DNA of 64,000 nt from Rhizobium sp. 11515TR. GTDB taxonomy: Bacteria > Pseudomonadota > Alphaproteobacteria > Rhizobiales > Rhizobiaceae. Under the pieces are notes generated by a model. The model was not told the DNA's origin. It saw only the letters and a program-made list of their open reading frames with translations, and made no database searches. The stretch spans positions 849,501 through 913,500 of the forward strand of contig NZ_CP022998.1 in NCBI RefSeq assembly GCF_002277895.1, read 5' to 3'. Shown piece after piece: positions 10,193 through 18,953 of the stretch; position 1 is the stretch's first letter, and each line of letters starts with the position of its first letter. A program made the position numbers and the translations under genes.

Positions 10193-11164
10193 TCAGTGGC
10201 GAATCGCCGCTTCCATCCGGGCGACGCGGCGAAATAGCGTCCAGCGGCCATTTTCCCAGCGATATTGATCCGGCGAAATAACGTAGGGCACGTCGCTGAG
10301 ATCGGCACTGATCAGCTCCAGAAGCTGCAGGCCTTCGATATCGTTCTCATGCGTGAAGAACACCTTATCGCGCGACAGGAAGGCGGCGATCGGCGCGGCG
10401 CCGCCGGATTGCTCCTGCACCTGCGCCCAGAAATTCGGCAGGAAGGCGATGCTGGATTCGAACTGGCCGTCCACCTCGACATATTGGAACCGGCTGCGTT
10501 TGGCGATCTGGACGCCGGTCTTGGCAAGGAACTTCTGCAGGTTGGCCTGTGCCGTTTCGGCGAGTTCCCGGACATCTATGCCCCAGTCGTCGAGTGCTTC
10601 GGCCATGACGTAGTTGACCGTCGTTTCGCCGTTGACGACGAAGAGCTTGATCAGGTTTTCGGCCTCGTCGAGGTAGACGAATTGCGGCGGATTGGGCTCG
10701 TCCTTGACGGCCTGCATCATCTGCTGGCGCGCAACCTCCACGAAATCGCGCGCTTTCAGGACCGGCAGGACCTTGGCGAGCTCGCCGCTGTCAACCATGG
10801 CTTCCGTCATGTTGAGATAGTTGAGGAGCGCCTGCGCACGCGCCGGCCCGCGCTTTTCGCGCAGCGCCAGCAGCGCATTGCTCAGGAACTTCGTCATCGT
10901 ATCGCCGTTGCGGCCGTGCAGCGTCAGACTGCCGGCGGCAGGATCGTAATCGACACGGATCAGGTCGCCGAAGAACGGCAGGCGTTCTTGAAGATAGGCG
11001 GCAAAGGCTGCTTCATCCTGCAAGGCTTCGTCGGGAATGTTGAGATCGAGGGTTTTGGCAATGGCCGCGCTCTCGGGCTCCTGCATCGGGTAGGGTTGGC
11101 CGCGGCGCATCTCCGCGCGCTGGCCTCTGCCGAAGAGCCTTTTCAGGAAATTGAACACGCGCAT
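10193..11164 (-). CDS. DUF1444 (YtpQ-like) protein of unknown function
   Basis: A 323-residue soluble protein starting MRVFNFLKRLFGR. The reading frame stays open 22 codons further upstream, but nothing there looks coding. The body, including LIRVDYDP, FVEVARQQMM and DVPYVISPDQYRWENGRW, resembles the DUF1444/UPF0354 family as I remember it. No biochemical role is known to me. It stands alone between pncB and the mechanosensitive channel gene, divergent from the latter. Confidence 0.7.
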   Translation of the reverse strand: MRVFNFLKRLFGRGQRAEMRRGQPYPMQEPESAAIAKTLDLNIPDEALQDEAAFAAYLQERLPFFGDLIRVDYDPAAGSLTLHGRNGDTMTKFLSNALLALREKRGPARAQALLNYLNMTEAMVDSGELAKVLPVLKARDFVEVARQQMMQAVKDEPNPPQFVYLDEAENLIKLFVVNGETTVNYVMAEALDDWGIDVRELAETAQANLQKFLAKTGVQIAKRSRFQYVEVDGQFESSIAFLPNFWAQVQEQSGGAAPIAAFLSRDKVFFTHENDIEGLQLLELISADLSDVPYVISPDQYRWENGRWTLFRRVARMEAAIRH

Positions 11165-11330
11165 CCCCGAGTACTGAACGGTATTGCTGTAGAACCTAGC
11201 GCGGCAGCCGTTGCGGGGCAATGGCGGCATGATGGGGGTGGGTGCCGTAAGTGCCTCCTTGCCCGTACAAAAAACGCGTATAGTCTGCAGGTGCGGGCCG
11301 GATGGTCAGATTGCGGGAAGGGCAGCGCAA

Positions 11331-13517
11331 ATGAGGAATGTCGGGGGCGGCAGATGGACGATCGGAGGTCTGTTTTTTTGTCTTTTTGCATTGGCTGCAC
11401 CTATGGCGGCGTTCGCGCAGAATGCCGCTGCCCCACAGCCGGTCGGCCCGCCGCCCGACAAGGTTCGCGAGCTGATCCAGCTGATGAACGAGCCGGATGT
11501 CAGGCAATGGCTTACCGCGCAGCTCAATAGTCAACCCACACCCGCCGGCGATAAACCCGCAACCATCAGTGATCCGACGCCGGCCGACGGCAGCCAGATG
11601 TCGGTTCTATCAGGCATGCTCGGCCATACGCGGCGCCACCTTGAGCTGGTCTCCGGCGCTGCGATGACATTGCCCTACGAGGTCATGACCGCATCGGAAA
11701 AGCTGGAAGGCGAAGGCAAGTCGGTCGGCCTCGTGCGCATCATCGTTCAGATCGTCCTCCTGTTCTTCCTCGGGTTGGTGGCCGAACTCGCCGTTGCCCG
11801 CGTCATCAACACCAGGCATATGCAGCGCACCGAGAGGGCTGCCGGTACCGAGACGGAACTGCAGGCAGCGCGCTTCCAGTTTCTGGGGGGCGTCGTGCCC
11901 GCCATCATCCATGGCCTGGTGACGCTCGTTCCGCTTCTTGCCTTCGACTGGCCGCCAGCCATTGAAAATTTTGCCATCGCCTGCGTCATTGCGATGGTGT
12001 CGATCAGGCTGGCGATCTCCATCGGCAAGCTTGTCATGGAATTGATCGCGATGCGTCGCGCCAATGACGTTCTGGATGAGGACGGTGGCACCGCCCGCAT
12101 CGCCGAACGGCGTCGCGTTGCCTCCTACTGGTATCGGCGCTGCATGCTGTTTGCCATCTATTTTGCCTGCGGCTGGGCGATTATCCAGGCCGTTACGTCG
12201 CTGGGCTTCTCCGCAGGTGCGCGCGATCTCATCGGCTATACTCTCGGCATCGGTCTGTTCCTGATCGCTACGGCGGCCGTGTGGTCCAGGCCGCTTCCGC
12301 CGGAAAAGCGCGGAGCGAAGACGATTTCCTGGCTGCTGACGATTTTCTTCGCGGCGCTCTGGTGTCTCTGGGTGGCCGGCTTCGACGGCCTCTTGTGGAT
12401 CGGTATCTATGCGATATTGCTGCCGCGCGTCCTCTCGGTATCGACGAAGGCGATCGAAGCTCTGCATGATGCGGCCGACGGCATTTTCGGCACCGGCAAG
12501 ATCGCGGCCGTATTGCTCGACCGCGGCTTGCGGGCGCTGATCATTACCTTTGCGGCTTTATGGCTCGGCCACATGCTGGGGGTCGAGGCGCATGCGATGA
12601 TGAGCGGCAGCGAATCGAATGTCGGCCGCATCGCTCGCGGCATTCTCGGCGGCATCATCATCCTCCTGGTTGCCGATCTCGTCTGGCAGCTGGCAAAAAC
12701 CTATATCGACGGCAAAGTCATGCAATCCCTGCCGGCCGCAGGCGAATCCGACGAGATCAGGGCGAGCCGTGCCCGGCTGCAGACGCTGTTGCCGATCTTC
12801 CGCAACATTCTTGCGGTCGTCATCGGCATCATTGCGGTCATGATGGTGCTGTCGGGCCTCGGCGTTCAGATCGGGCCGCTGATCGCGGGCGCCGGCGTTG
12901 TCGGCGTCGCGGTCGGCTTCGGCGCACAGACCATCGTCAAGGATGTCATCAGCGGCATCTTCTATCTCTGGGACGATGCCTTCCGTATCGGCGAATATAT
13001 CGAAAGCGGCCATTACAAGGGCGTGGTGGAATCCTTCAGCCTGCGTTCGGTCAAGCTGCGCCACCAGCGTGGCCCGCTGGCGACGATCCCCTTCGGCTCG
13101 CTCGGCGCAGTCAACAACATGAACCGCGACTGGGCAATCGATAAGATCATCGTCAAGGTCACCTACGATACGGATCTCGTGAAGCTGAAGCGTATTATCA
13201 AGGATATTGGCCAGCGCCTGCTCGAAGACGGGGATCTGAAGCCGAGCATCATTCAGACGCTGAAGATGAAGGGCGTCGAGCAGTTCGGCGATTTCGCGAT
13301 CGAGATCAGGCTGGCAATCACCGCCAAGCCCGACGAGCTCTCCGTCATCCGCCGCAGTGCGCTGGCCTTGATCAAGCAGTCCTTCGACGAAAACGGCATC
13401 CAGTTCGCCTTCCCCACCGTGCAGGTGGCAAGCGACAAGGACGCCGCTGCCGCTGCTGCCCGGCAGCTCATCGAGATGCGGGCCGCAAACGTGGAGGGCG
13501 CGCAGCAGGCGGGTTGA
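11331..13517 (+). CDS. MscS-family mechanosensitive channel with long N-terminal region
   Basis: A 728-residue membrane protein. The start at 11331 follows GGGAAGGG, and a signal peptide ends near MAAFAQN. A periplasmic segment and several transmembrane helices lead to the conserved MscS core. That core has the pore helix GPLIAGAGVVGVAVGFGAQTIV, then the beta-domain sequence RIGEYIE...LRHQRGPLATIPFGSL. The long N-terminal part puts it among the larger YbiO/MscM-like members. It should open on osmotic downshock. It is divergent from the DUF1444 gene. Confidence 0.88.
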   Translation: MRNVGGGRWTIGGLFFCLFALAAPMAAFAQNAAAPQPVGPPPDKVRELIQLMNEPDVRQWLTAQLNSQPTPAGDKPATISDPTPADGSQMSVLSGMLGHTRRHLELVSGAAMTLPYEVMTASEKLEGEGKSVGLVRIIVQIVLLFFLGLVAELAVARVINTRHMQRTERAAGTETELQAARFQFLGGVVPAIIHGLVTLVPLLAFDWPPAIENFAIACVIAMVSIRLAISIGKLVMELIAMRRANDVLDEDGGTARIAERRRVASYWYRRCMLFAIYFACGWAIIQAVTSLGFSAGARDLIGYTLGIGLFLIATAAVWSRPLPPEKRGAKTISWLLTIFFAALWCLWVAGFDGLLWIGIYAILLPRVLSVSTKAIEALHDAADGIFGTGKIAAVLLDRGLRALIITFAALWLGHMLGVEAHAMMSGSESNVGRIARGILGGIIILLVADLVWQLAKTYIDGKVMQSLPAAGESDEIRASRARLQTLLPIFRNILAVVIGIIAVMMVLSGLGVQIGPLIAGAGVVGVAVGFGAQTIVKDVISGIFYLWDDAFRIGEYIESGHYKGVVESFSLRSVKLRHQRGPLATIPFGSLGAVNNMNRDWAIDKIIVKVTYDTDLVKLKRIIKDIGQRLLEDGDLKPSIIQTLKMKGVEQFGDFAIEIRLAITAKPDELSVIRRSALALIKQSFDENGIQFAFPTVQVASDKDAAAAAARQLIEMRAANVEGAQQAG

Positions 13518-13569
13518 CGCCCCGAATCTAACGCCGCCATGAATCTCTCGAGCTTTGTCGGCAGCGTGC

Positions 13570-14628
13570 CTATCGCTTCGGAGCCGCCGTGCTGCCCCGC
13601 ACGATCAGCGTGACGCCGATCATCTCGCGCTCAGCCGGTACGGCATCGTGAAGAACGGCCTGCACCGCACGTTCCGCGATCTCGGCAAAGGGCTGGGCCA
13701 TCGTCGTCAGGCCCGGCTCCACCATGCCGCCCTCCGGCACGCCATCGAAGCCGATGACGGAGACGTCTTGCGGCACTGAAAGGCCTCGCGCCCGCAGCCA
13801 GTTAATCGCCAGAAGCGCGATGTTATCAGACATGGCAAGGATCGCCGTCGGCGGCTCGGGCGCGGAAAAAAGGTAGTCGAGTCCGGTTTCGACGCTCGGC
13901 TTGTCGTTGAGCGTCTCATAGATCGGTACGTCCTCGCGCGGAATGCCGAAGGCTTCGAGCGCCTGCCAGTAACCGAGCGCGCGATTGCGGGAGGTGGAAT
14001 ACATCGCCCGTCCGATCCCGGCGACGCTGACCGGTCCGACATGATCGTCCGAAAGTTCGGTCGCGAGTACGCCGAAACGTCTATGACCGAGTTCCGCCAG
14101 ATGCCGGGCCGCAACGGCTGCACCACCCAGATTATCAACGCTGATCGAGGGGATCGACGCATCCTCGTCATTCAGGGCGAGAGCGACGAAAGGCAATTGC
14201 CGCTCGCGCGTCAACTGAACCAGCTTTTCGCCGCCTTCCACGCAGAGCAGAATGAAGCCGTCGACCAGCGCGCTCTTGATGTTCCAGTCGAGCTTGTGCC
14301 GATCCTTGGCCGAGACCAGGGCGAGACCTGTGCCGCTGGCATCGCAGACCTGGGACACAGCGGCGAGGAGCGCCCTGGCCCAGGGATCGTTGAAGAAATA
14401 GGAAAGCGGCTCGACGACGGCGACGCCGATGGCATTGACCTTTCCGGCCCGCAGCAGCCGGCCCGTCAGGCTCGGCCCGGCATAGCCAAGCTGCTTGGCC
14501 GTCTCGAGCACATGCTCGCGCACCTCTTCACGCACCACTTCCGGCCGGCTGAAAACATTGGAGGCGGTTCCCTGTGATACGCCTGCCGCCTTGGCGACGT
14601 CCGCGAGCCTGATGGTGCCTTTGGCCAA
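13570..14628 (-). CDS. LacI-family transcriptional repressor
   Basis: A 352-residue LacI/GalR regulator. I place the start at the TTG at 14628 because GGAGG lies nine bases upstream. The frame extends 13 codons further but without a better site. The N-terminal HTH reads TIRLADVAKAAGVSQGTASNVF, followed by a hinge helix and a periplasmic-binding-protein-like ligand domain (MSDNIALLAINWLRARGLSVPQDVSVIGFDG). Three matching 14-bp palindromes lie between it and a small plus-strand gene. That gene is its only evident target. Confidence 0.9.
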   Translation of the reverse strand: MAKGTIRLADVAKAAGVSQGTASNVFSRPEVVREEVREHVLETAKQLGYAGPSLTGRLLRAGKVNAIGVAVVEPLSYFFNDPWARALLAAVSQVCDASGTGLALVSAKDRHKLDWNIKSALVDGFILLCVEGGEKLVQLTRERQLPFVALALNDEDASIPSISVDNLGGAAVAARHLAELGHRRFGVLATELSDDHVGPVSVAGIGRAMYSTSRNRALGYWQALEAFGIPREDVPIYETLNDKPSVETGLDYLFSAPEPPTAILAMSDNIALLAINWLRARGLSVPQDVSVIGFDGVPEGGMVEPGLTTMAQPFAEIAERAVQAVLHDAVPAEREMIGVTLIVRGSTAAPKR

Positions 14629-14672
14629 TGATGAAATCCTCCAATTGTTTTCGGCGGATACTAGCAATGAAG

Positions 14673-14686
14673 TTGTATCGGTTCAA
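14673..14686. promoter_or_regulatory. LacI-type operator A
   Basis: TTGTATCGGTTCAA matches the site at 14754-14767 at 12 of 14 positions. It lies upstream of the -35 box of the divergent promoter and about 45 bp before the lacI-type gene, so it could serve both directions. Confidence 0.7.
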
Positions 14687-14692
14687 TTCTGC

Positions 14693-14720
14693 TTGACAGT
14701 GGATTTCCGAAGCGTACTAT
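14693..14720 (+). promoter_or_regulatory. Strong sigma-70 promoter for the small orphan gene
   Basis: TTGACA at 14693-14698 and TACTAT at 14715-14720 with a 16-bp spacer. The -35 matches the consensus, and the -10 differs from TATAAT at two positions. Operator B begins on the last base of the -10 box, so repressor binding would cover the transcription start. Confidence 0.75.
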
Positions 14721-14733
14721 TGAACCGATTCAA
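14720..14733. promoter_or_regulatory. LacI-type operator B
   Basis: TTGAACCGATTCAA, one mismatch from the perfect palindrome at 14754. It starts at the end of the -10 box. This is the usual position for direct repression. Confidence 0.85.
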
Positions 14734-14753
14734 TAAAGTAGCGCAAGTCGGAA

Positions 14754-14767
14754 TTGAATCGATTCAA
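14754..14767. promoter_or_regulatory. LacI-type operator C (perfect palindrome)
   Basis: TTGAATCGATTCAA is a perfect 14-bp palindrome with the central CG typical of LacI/GalR sites. It lies in the leader of the small gene, 16 bp before its ATG. Confidence 0.85.
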
Positions 14768-14783
14768 AAAGAAAGACCAACCA

Positions 14784-15071
14784 ATGCTGACCAATTATCT
14801 CTTCAAGGATCTCTATGATGAGCGATGGGGTGATCCCTGCAATCCGAATGCCGTCGATCCGCCGTCAGAGCGTGGGGGTAAGGCTGACAAACAGAACGTG
14901 ATGGGCCGGTTGGCGCAGTTTTTCCGCCGCCGGAAGCGGCCGTCGGCGTGGTCCTTCACCATACCGAGCGAGGCATCAGATGAGGACGGCGAAGCCGAGA
15001 TGCGGCATCGCACCGGCTTCGAGGACCCCAAATTCCTCGCGATCGCCAAGGCTCTGTCGCGGAATTGCTAG
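14784..15071 (+). CDS. Small orphan protein under LacI-type control, unknown function
   Basis: A 95-residue open frame starting MLTNYLFKDLYDERWGDP. It has no signal peptide or membrane helix. The middle is very basic (FFRRRKRP) and is followed by an acidic stretch (SEASDEDGEAE). It ends near FLAIAKALSRNC. I do not recognise any family. The ribosome-binding site is weak (GAAAGA). Its reality is supported by the near-consensus promoter and three operators immediately upstream, and by the lack of any other plus-strand gene before the convergent SDR gene. Confidence 0.6.
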   Translation: MLTNYLFKDLYDERWGDPCNPNAVDPPSERGGKADKQNVMGRLAQFFRRRKRPSAWSFTIPSEASDEDGEAEMRHRTGFEDPKFLAIAKALSRNC

Positions 15072-15102
15072 CGCAACGCCATGAGTTGGCCCAAGGCCGG
15101 CC

Positions 15103-15831
15103 TCAGAAATTTTCCTTATAGGGGCGCAGATCGAGTTCCTGCGTCCAGGCCGACGGATGTTGGCGATGAATATGCCAGTAGCTCTCGGCAATGGCATCGA
15201 TGTTCAGCAGCCCATCGGCATCCACATCCGGCCGACGTGAACGCAGCCGCTCCCCGTCAATGCCGCCATCGATGATGGTGTGGGCGACGTGCAGGCCGAG
15301 AGGCCCGAACTCGCGCGCCATACTCTGGCTGATCATTCGAAGGCCCGCCTTGGCGGCGGCGAATTGCGCGAAGCCTGCCTTGCCGCGCAGGCTGGCAGAG
15401 GCGCCGGTGAAGATCACGGTGCCACGGCCGAGCGGCGCCAGATGGCGCGCCGCCTCGCGTCCGACCAGGAAGCCGCCGAAGCAGCAGATGCGCCAGAATT
15501 CCTCGAATTGGGCGGCCGTCAGATCGCGAAAGCTGATCGGACGGTTGATGCCGGCGTTGAAGACGACGAAATCCGGCGCGGCAATATCGTCTCGCGCGGT
15601 AAAGGCATATTCGAACAGCCGGACGACCGCGGCTTCATCCGTGGCATCTGTTTCGATCGCCCCGGCACTACCGCCGGATGCCTGGATCGCAGCCGCTACC
15701 TGATCGATCTTTGCCGCCGTCCGGCCGGCAATGACGACATGATAGCCCTTGTCAGCGAGAAGCCGGCAGAGCGCCGCACCCAGACCCTGCTCGGCACCCA
15801 CGCCGACGATGATGGCGCTTGGCGTACTCAT
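15103..15831 (-). CDS. SDR-family protein lacking the catalytic tyrosine
   Basis: A 242-residue Rossmann-fold protein of the short-chain dehydrogenase/reductase family. The nucleotide-binding start is IIVGVGAEQGLGAAL and the NAG motif is in VVFNAGIN. The serine region is FTGASAS at 141-147. The catalytic YxxxK reads F157-A-A-A-K161, so tyrosine is replaced by phenylalanine. Reductase activity is therefore doubtful, and binding or another chemistry is possible. It overlaps the upstream old-yellow-enzyme gene by four bases, so the two are translationally coupled. Confidence 0.85.
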   Translation of the reverse strand: MSTPSAIIVGVGAEQGLGAALCRLLADKGYHVVIAGRTAAKIDQVAAAIQASGGSAGAIETDATDEAAVVRLFEYAFTARDDIAAPDFVVFNAGINRPISFRDLTAAQFEEFWRICCFGGFLVGREAARHLAPLGRGTVIFTGASASLRGKAGFAQFAAAKAGLRMISQSMAREFGPLGLHVAHTIIDGGIDGERLRSRRPDVDADGLLNIDAIAESYWHIHRQHPSAWTQELDLRPYKENF

Positions 15832-16949
15832 TCGGCGGCCTCCCTGGCATCGAGCGTCGGATAGTCGGTGTAACCCTCGGCACCGCCACCATAGAAGGTC
15901 GGGCGATGATAGGGATTGAGGGGAGCACCCAGACGAATGCGCTCCGGCAGGTCGGGATTGGCGATGAACAGCCGACCGAAGGCGATGGCATCGGCATGGC
16001 CGGCACCAAGTGCGGCTTCAGCGGTATCCGGCCGGAAATTGCCGGCGGCGATCAGCGTGCCGGACCAGGCCGGCCGGAACAATTCGGCCGCTGATGGCAC
16101 GTTCTTGTGGTCGACTTCAGCCTGGCCGGCACCGCTGGCGCGCGGCTCGATCAGATGCAGATAGGCGAGGTTCAGCCGGTCCAGCTCGCGAATGACATGG
16201 CCGTAGAGGCGCAAGGGATCGTCCTCGCCGCTATCATTGGCGATGCCGAAAGGCGAAAGGCGCACGCCGACGCGCTCCGACCCCCAGACATCGGAAACCG
16301 CTTCAACCACTTCCAGCAGCAGCCGTGTGCGGTTCTCGATCGAGCCGCCATATTGGTCGGTGCGCTGGTTGGTGCGGGCCTGCAGGAACTGTTCGATCAG
16401 ATAGCCATTGGCGCCATGGATCTCGACGCCATCAAAGCCCGCCTGCTTGGCATTGGCGGCGGCCTCAGCGTAGACATCGATCAAAAGCGGCATCAGGTCG
16501 ATATCGATCGCCTGCGGCGTCTCGAAGGGAACGCGCTCGAAGGAAGCGGTAAACGCATCGCCCTTGGCGGCAATGGCGGATGGAGCGATCGGCGGAGCAC
16601 CTCCCGGCTGGTGCGAGGAATGGGAGATGCGACCGACATGCCAGAGCTGCAGGAAGATCTTGCCGCCCTTGCAATGAACCGCGTCCGTCACGGCCTTCCA
16701 GCCGGCGATCTGTTCGGGCGTGTGAATGCCGGGCGTGGCCGGCATGCCCTGTCCCGCGCGGGAAATCTGCGAGCCTTCGGAAATGATGAGCCCGCCCTCG
16801 CTGGCGCGCTGGGCATAATATTCGGCATTCAAAGCCGAGGGCACATTGCCCGGCTGGCTCGCCCGCATGCGGGTCAGAGGCGCCATGACGATGCGATGTG
16901 AAAATTCGTAAGGACCAATAGAAAGAGGCGAAAACAAAGTGGCTGTCAT
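15828..16949 (-). CDS. Old yellow enzyme family NADH:flavin oxidoreductase (alkene reductase)
   Basis: A 373-residue FMN-dependent TIM-barrel ene-reductase of the NemA/OYE class. Characteristic segments are MAPLTRMRA near the N terminus, IFLQLWHVGRISH, GVEIHGANGYLIEQFL and GYTDYPTL at the C terminus. These enzymes reduce electrophilic alkenes or nitro compounds with NAD(P)H. It is the first gene of a two-gene operon with the SDR-like protein. A palindrome sits about 90 bp upstream of its start. No dedicated regulator gene is adjacent. Confidence 0.9.
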   Translation of the reverse strand: MTATLFSPLSIGPYEFSHRIVMAPLTRMRASQPGNVPSALNAEYYAQRASEGGLIISEGSQISRAGQGMPATPGIHTPEQIAGWKAVTDAVHCKGGKIFLQLWHVGRISHSSHQPGGAPPIAPSAIAAKGDAFTASFERVPFETPQAIDIDLMPLLIDVYAEAAANAKQAGFDGVEIHGANGYLIEQFLQARTNQRTDQYGGSIENRTRLLLEVVEAVSDVWGSERVGVRLSPFGIANDSGEDDPLRLYGHVIRELDRLNLAYLHLIEPRASGAGQAEVDHKNVPSAAELFRPAWSGTLIAAGNFRPDTAEAALGAGHADAIAFGRLFIANPDLPERIRLGAPLNPYHRPTFYGGGAEGYTDYPTLDAREAAE

Positions 16950-17031
16950 AAAATTCTCCTGCCTGGAGCCAAATTGCTCCCGGAGCGGAAGGGCCTGTCA
17001 GCGGCGATTCGGTCTCGGGAATTCAAATAAG

Positions 17032-17045
17032 ATGATGATCATCAT
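17032..17045. promoter_or_regulatory. Palindrome upstream of the old-yellow-enzyme operon
   Basis: ATGATGATCATCAT, a perfect 14-bp palindrome in an AT-rich spot between the OYE start and the end of the alpha/beta hydrolase gene. It is a candidate operator with no assigned protein. Confidence 0.4.
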
Positions 17046-17083
17046 TTATCCGAACGATCGGACGTGCGCAACTGAATCTGCCG

Positions 17084-17890
17084 TCAGGCTGAAATCGTTG
17101 CAAGAAAGCCGAGCAAACTGGCGTTGAACTGTGCCGGACGCTGCAGCGGCGCGAAATGGCTGACGCCGGGCAGAAGAATTAGTTCTGCGCCGGGAATGTG
17201 CCGCACGAGATAATCGGCATGTTCCTGCTTGATGAACTCGTCGTGCTCGCTCTGCACGATGACGACAGGCACATTGATCTCGGTGAGATCTTTGACCGTG
17301 TAGTTCGGCTCCGTCCGCTGCATTAGGCCGACAGCCTCGACGAAAGCATCGAACTTGTCCGGCGTGGCGGAAAGGGCTGCGTAATCCTTCTTATGGCGTG
17401 AGAAGCAGCGCTCGATGATCGGCGTCGCCACGAATTCCTTGGTGCCGCTCGGGTCCATGTTGCAGGCCAAGAAGAAGACGCCGGAAACCCGTTCCGGATG
17501 GGTTTTTCCAAGTACCATGCCGATGCAGGCGCCGTCGCTCCAGCCGACCATGGCTGCCTTGTCGATCTTCAGCCTGTCCATGACAGCGAGAACGTCAGAG
17601 GCCATCAGCTCATACGTGTATGGTCGCTCGTCGCGTGTGCTGCGGCCATGGCCGCGGCTGTCTATGACGATAACCTGATGGCCAGCGTCGATCAGCACCG
17701 GCACCTGGTAGCCCCAATTGCCGCTGTTTCCGAGCCCGCCATGCAAGAGGATAACCGGTGCGCCGCTGCCATAGGAGGCATACCAGATACGCGCGCCATC
17801 ATGATCGACATGGCCTTCCACCTCGGTTTGCGGCAAGGGCGCGGCCCCTTCGGATTCGAAGCGGTGAAGCTCATCGTCGTGAAATTCCAT
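17084..17890 (-). CDS. Alpha/beta hydrolase
   Basis: A 268-residue alpha/beta-hydrolase-fold protein. The oxyanion region HGG is at 50-52 and the nucleophile elbow is GWSDG with Ser118. A catalytic His lies in GVSHFAPLQRP near the C terminus, and an Asp is expected in QSEHDEF. The start is the ATG at 17890, five bases after GGGAGG. An upstream GTG would sit inside that site. The substrate cannot be told from the sequence. A LysR gene lies upstream on the same strand. Confidence 0.85.
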   Translation of the reverse strand: MEFHDDELHRFESEGAAPLPQTEVEGHVDHDGARIWYASYGSGAPVILLHGGLGNSGNWGYQVPVLIDAGHQVIVIDSRGHGRSTRDERPYTYELMASDVLAVMDRLKIDKAAMVGWSDGACIGMVLGKTHPERVSGVFFLACNMDPSGTKEFVATPIIERCFSRHKKDYAALSATPDKFDAFVEAVGLMQRTEPNYTVKDLTEINVPVVIVQSEHDEFIKQEHADYLVRHIPGAELILLPGVSHFAPLQRPAQFNASLLGFLATISA

Positions 17891-17973
17891 ACCCACCTCC
17901 CATAGCGCCGTCTCCTCCCGACAGCCATGCGGGAGACTAGTCGATCCCGAAGCGTTTTTTCAACAGGCAGTGA

Positions 17974-18855
17974 TCATATCGTTGCCAAATGCTCGAAAAG
18001 ATCGCGCGCCGGCGACGGAAGCTCTTCGAGTGAGCGTGCGCAGAGCGAAAGCCGGCGCGTTGCCCATCGGTCGGTGAGGCGAAGGGCCGCAATTTTTGCG
18101 GATCGACTGCAGCGCCGCGCCGCTGCTTCGGGCACGATGCCGAGGCCGATACCCTGGCCCGCCATATCGCAGATGGCTTCAAATGTCCGCATCCGCACCC
18201 GCATTTTCAATCTGCTGCCGAGCCGGGCCGCCTGCGCGTCAATGTGATCCTGCAGCGCGCCGCCGGCAAGTCCGATGAAATACTCATGCAGGATTTCCGT
18301 GAAGCTGGTCTGCTTTGATGCTGCAAGCGCATGATCGCTAGATATCACCACCACCAGCCGGTCGATTGCGAAGGGTCGCAATATCAGGCCGGAGGTATCG
18401 ATCGCCTCCGACAGGATACCGATCTCGGCCAGCCCGGCCGAAACGGCCCGGGCGATCTCGATGCTCTGGCGCTCCTTGAGATCGATGTCCGTTCGCGGGT
18501 TTCTGGCCATCCATTCGGCAAGGCGCGGCGGCAGGTATTCGACAATCGCCGCGGTGTTGGCGAGAAGCCGGACGGTTGCGCGCAGGCCGCTTGCGTGCTC
18601 GCCAAGCTCGCCGCGCATTTGCGTGAGCTGCCGCTGGATCAACCGGGCATGATGCGCCAGCGCCTCGCCGGCGGGCGTCGGGCTCACGCCCCGTCGCCCG
18701 CGCTCCAGAAGCCGTACGCCGCCATTTGCCTCCATGTCGCGCAGCCGCTCGCTGGCGGCCGGCAACGAGAGCCCGACATCGGCCGCTCCATGCGTGATGC
18801 TGCCGGCATCGACGACGGCGAGGAACAGGCGAAGGTCGGTCAGGTCAAAGCGCAT
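17974..18855 (-). CDS. LysR-family transcriptional regulator
   Basis: A 293-residue LysR protein. I take MRFDLTDLRLFLAVVDAG as the start, although the frame is open 18 codons further upstream. The winged HTH (SITHGAADVGLSLPAASERLRDME) is followed by the two-lobed inducer domain. It is divergent from the TSUP permease gene 98 bp away and is probably its regulator. The ligand is unknown. Codon use is ordinary for the region. Confidence 0.88.
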   Translation of the reverse strand: MRFDLTDLRLFLAVVDAGSITHGAADVGLSLPAASERLRDMEANGGVRLLERGRRGVSPTPAGEALAHHARLIQRQLTQMRGELGEHASGLRATVRLLANTAAIVEYLPPRLAEWMARNPRTDIDLKERQSIEIARAVSAGLAEIGILSEAIDTSGLILRPFAIDRLVVVISSDHALAASKQTSFTEILHEYFIGLAGGALQDHIDAQAARLGSRLKMRVRMRTFEAICDMAGQGIGLGIVPEAAARRCSRSAKIAALRLTDRWATRRLSLCARSLEELPSPARDLFEHLATI

Positions 18856-18953
18856 GAAGTTCAGATTACCGCATCTCCAGCCTTCGGAAAAGCCGAAGGC
18901 TGGCTTCACCTCATCCGCATTGTGCCGATCTTTGTCTCTGCTACTGAAAAGGT

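Noticed and set aside
10265..11530. A 421-codon plus-strand open frame across the DUF1444 gene
   Set aside because: It spans the antisense of one gene and the start of the MscS gene, with no ribosome-binding site or domain.
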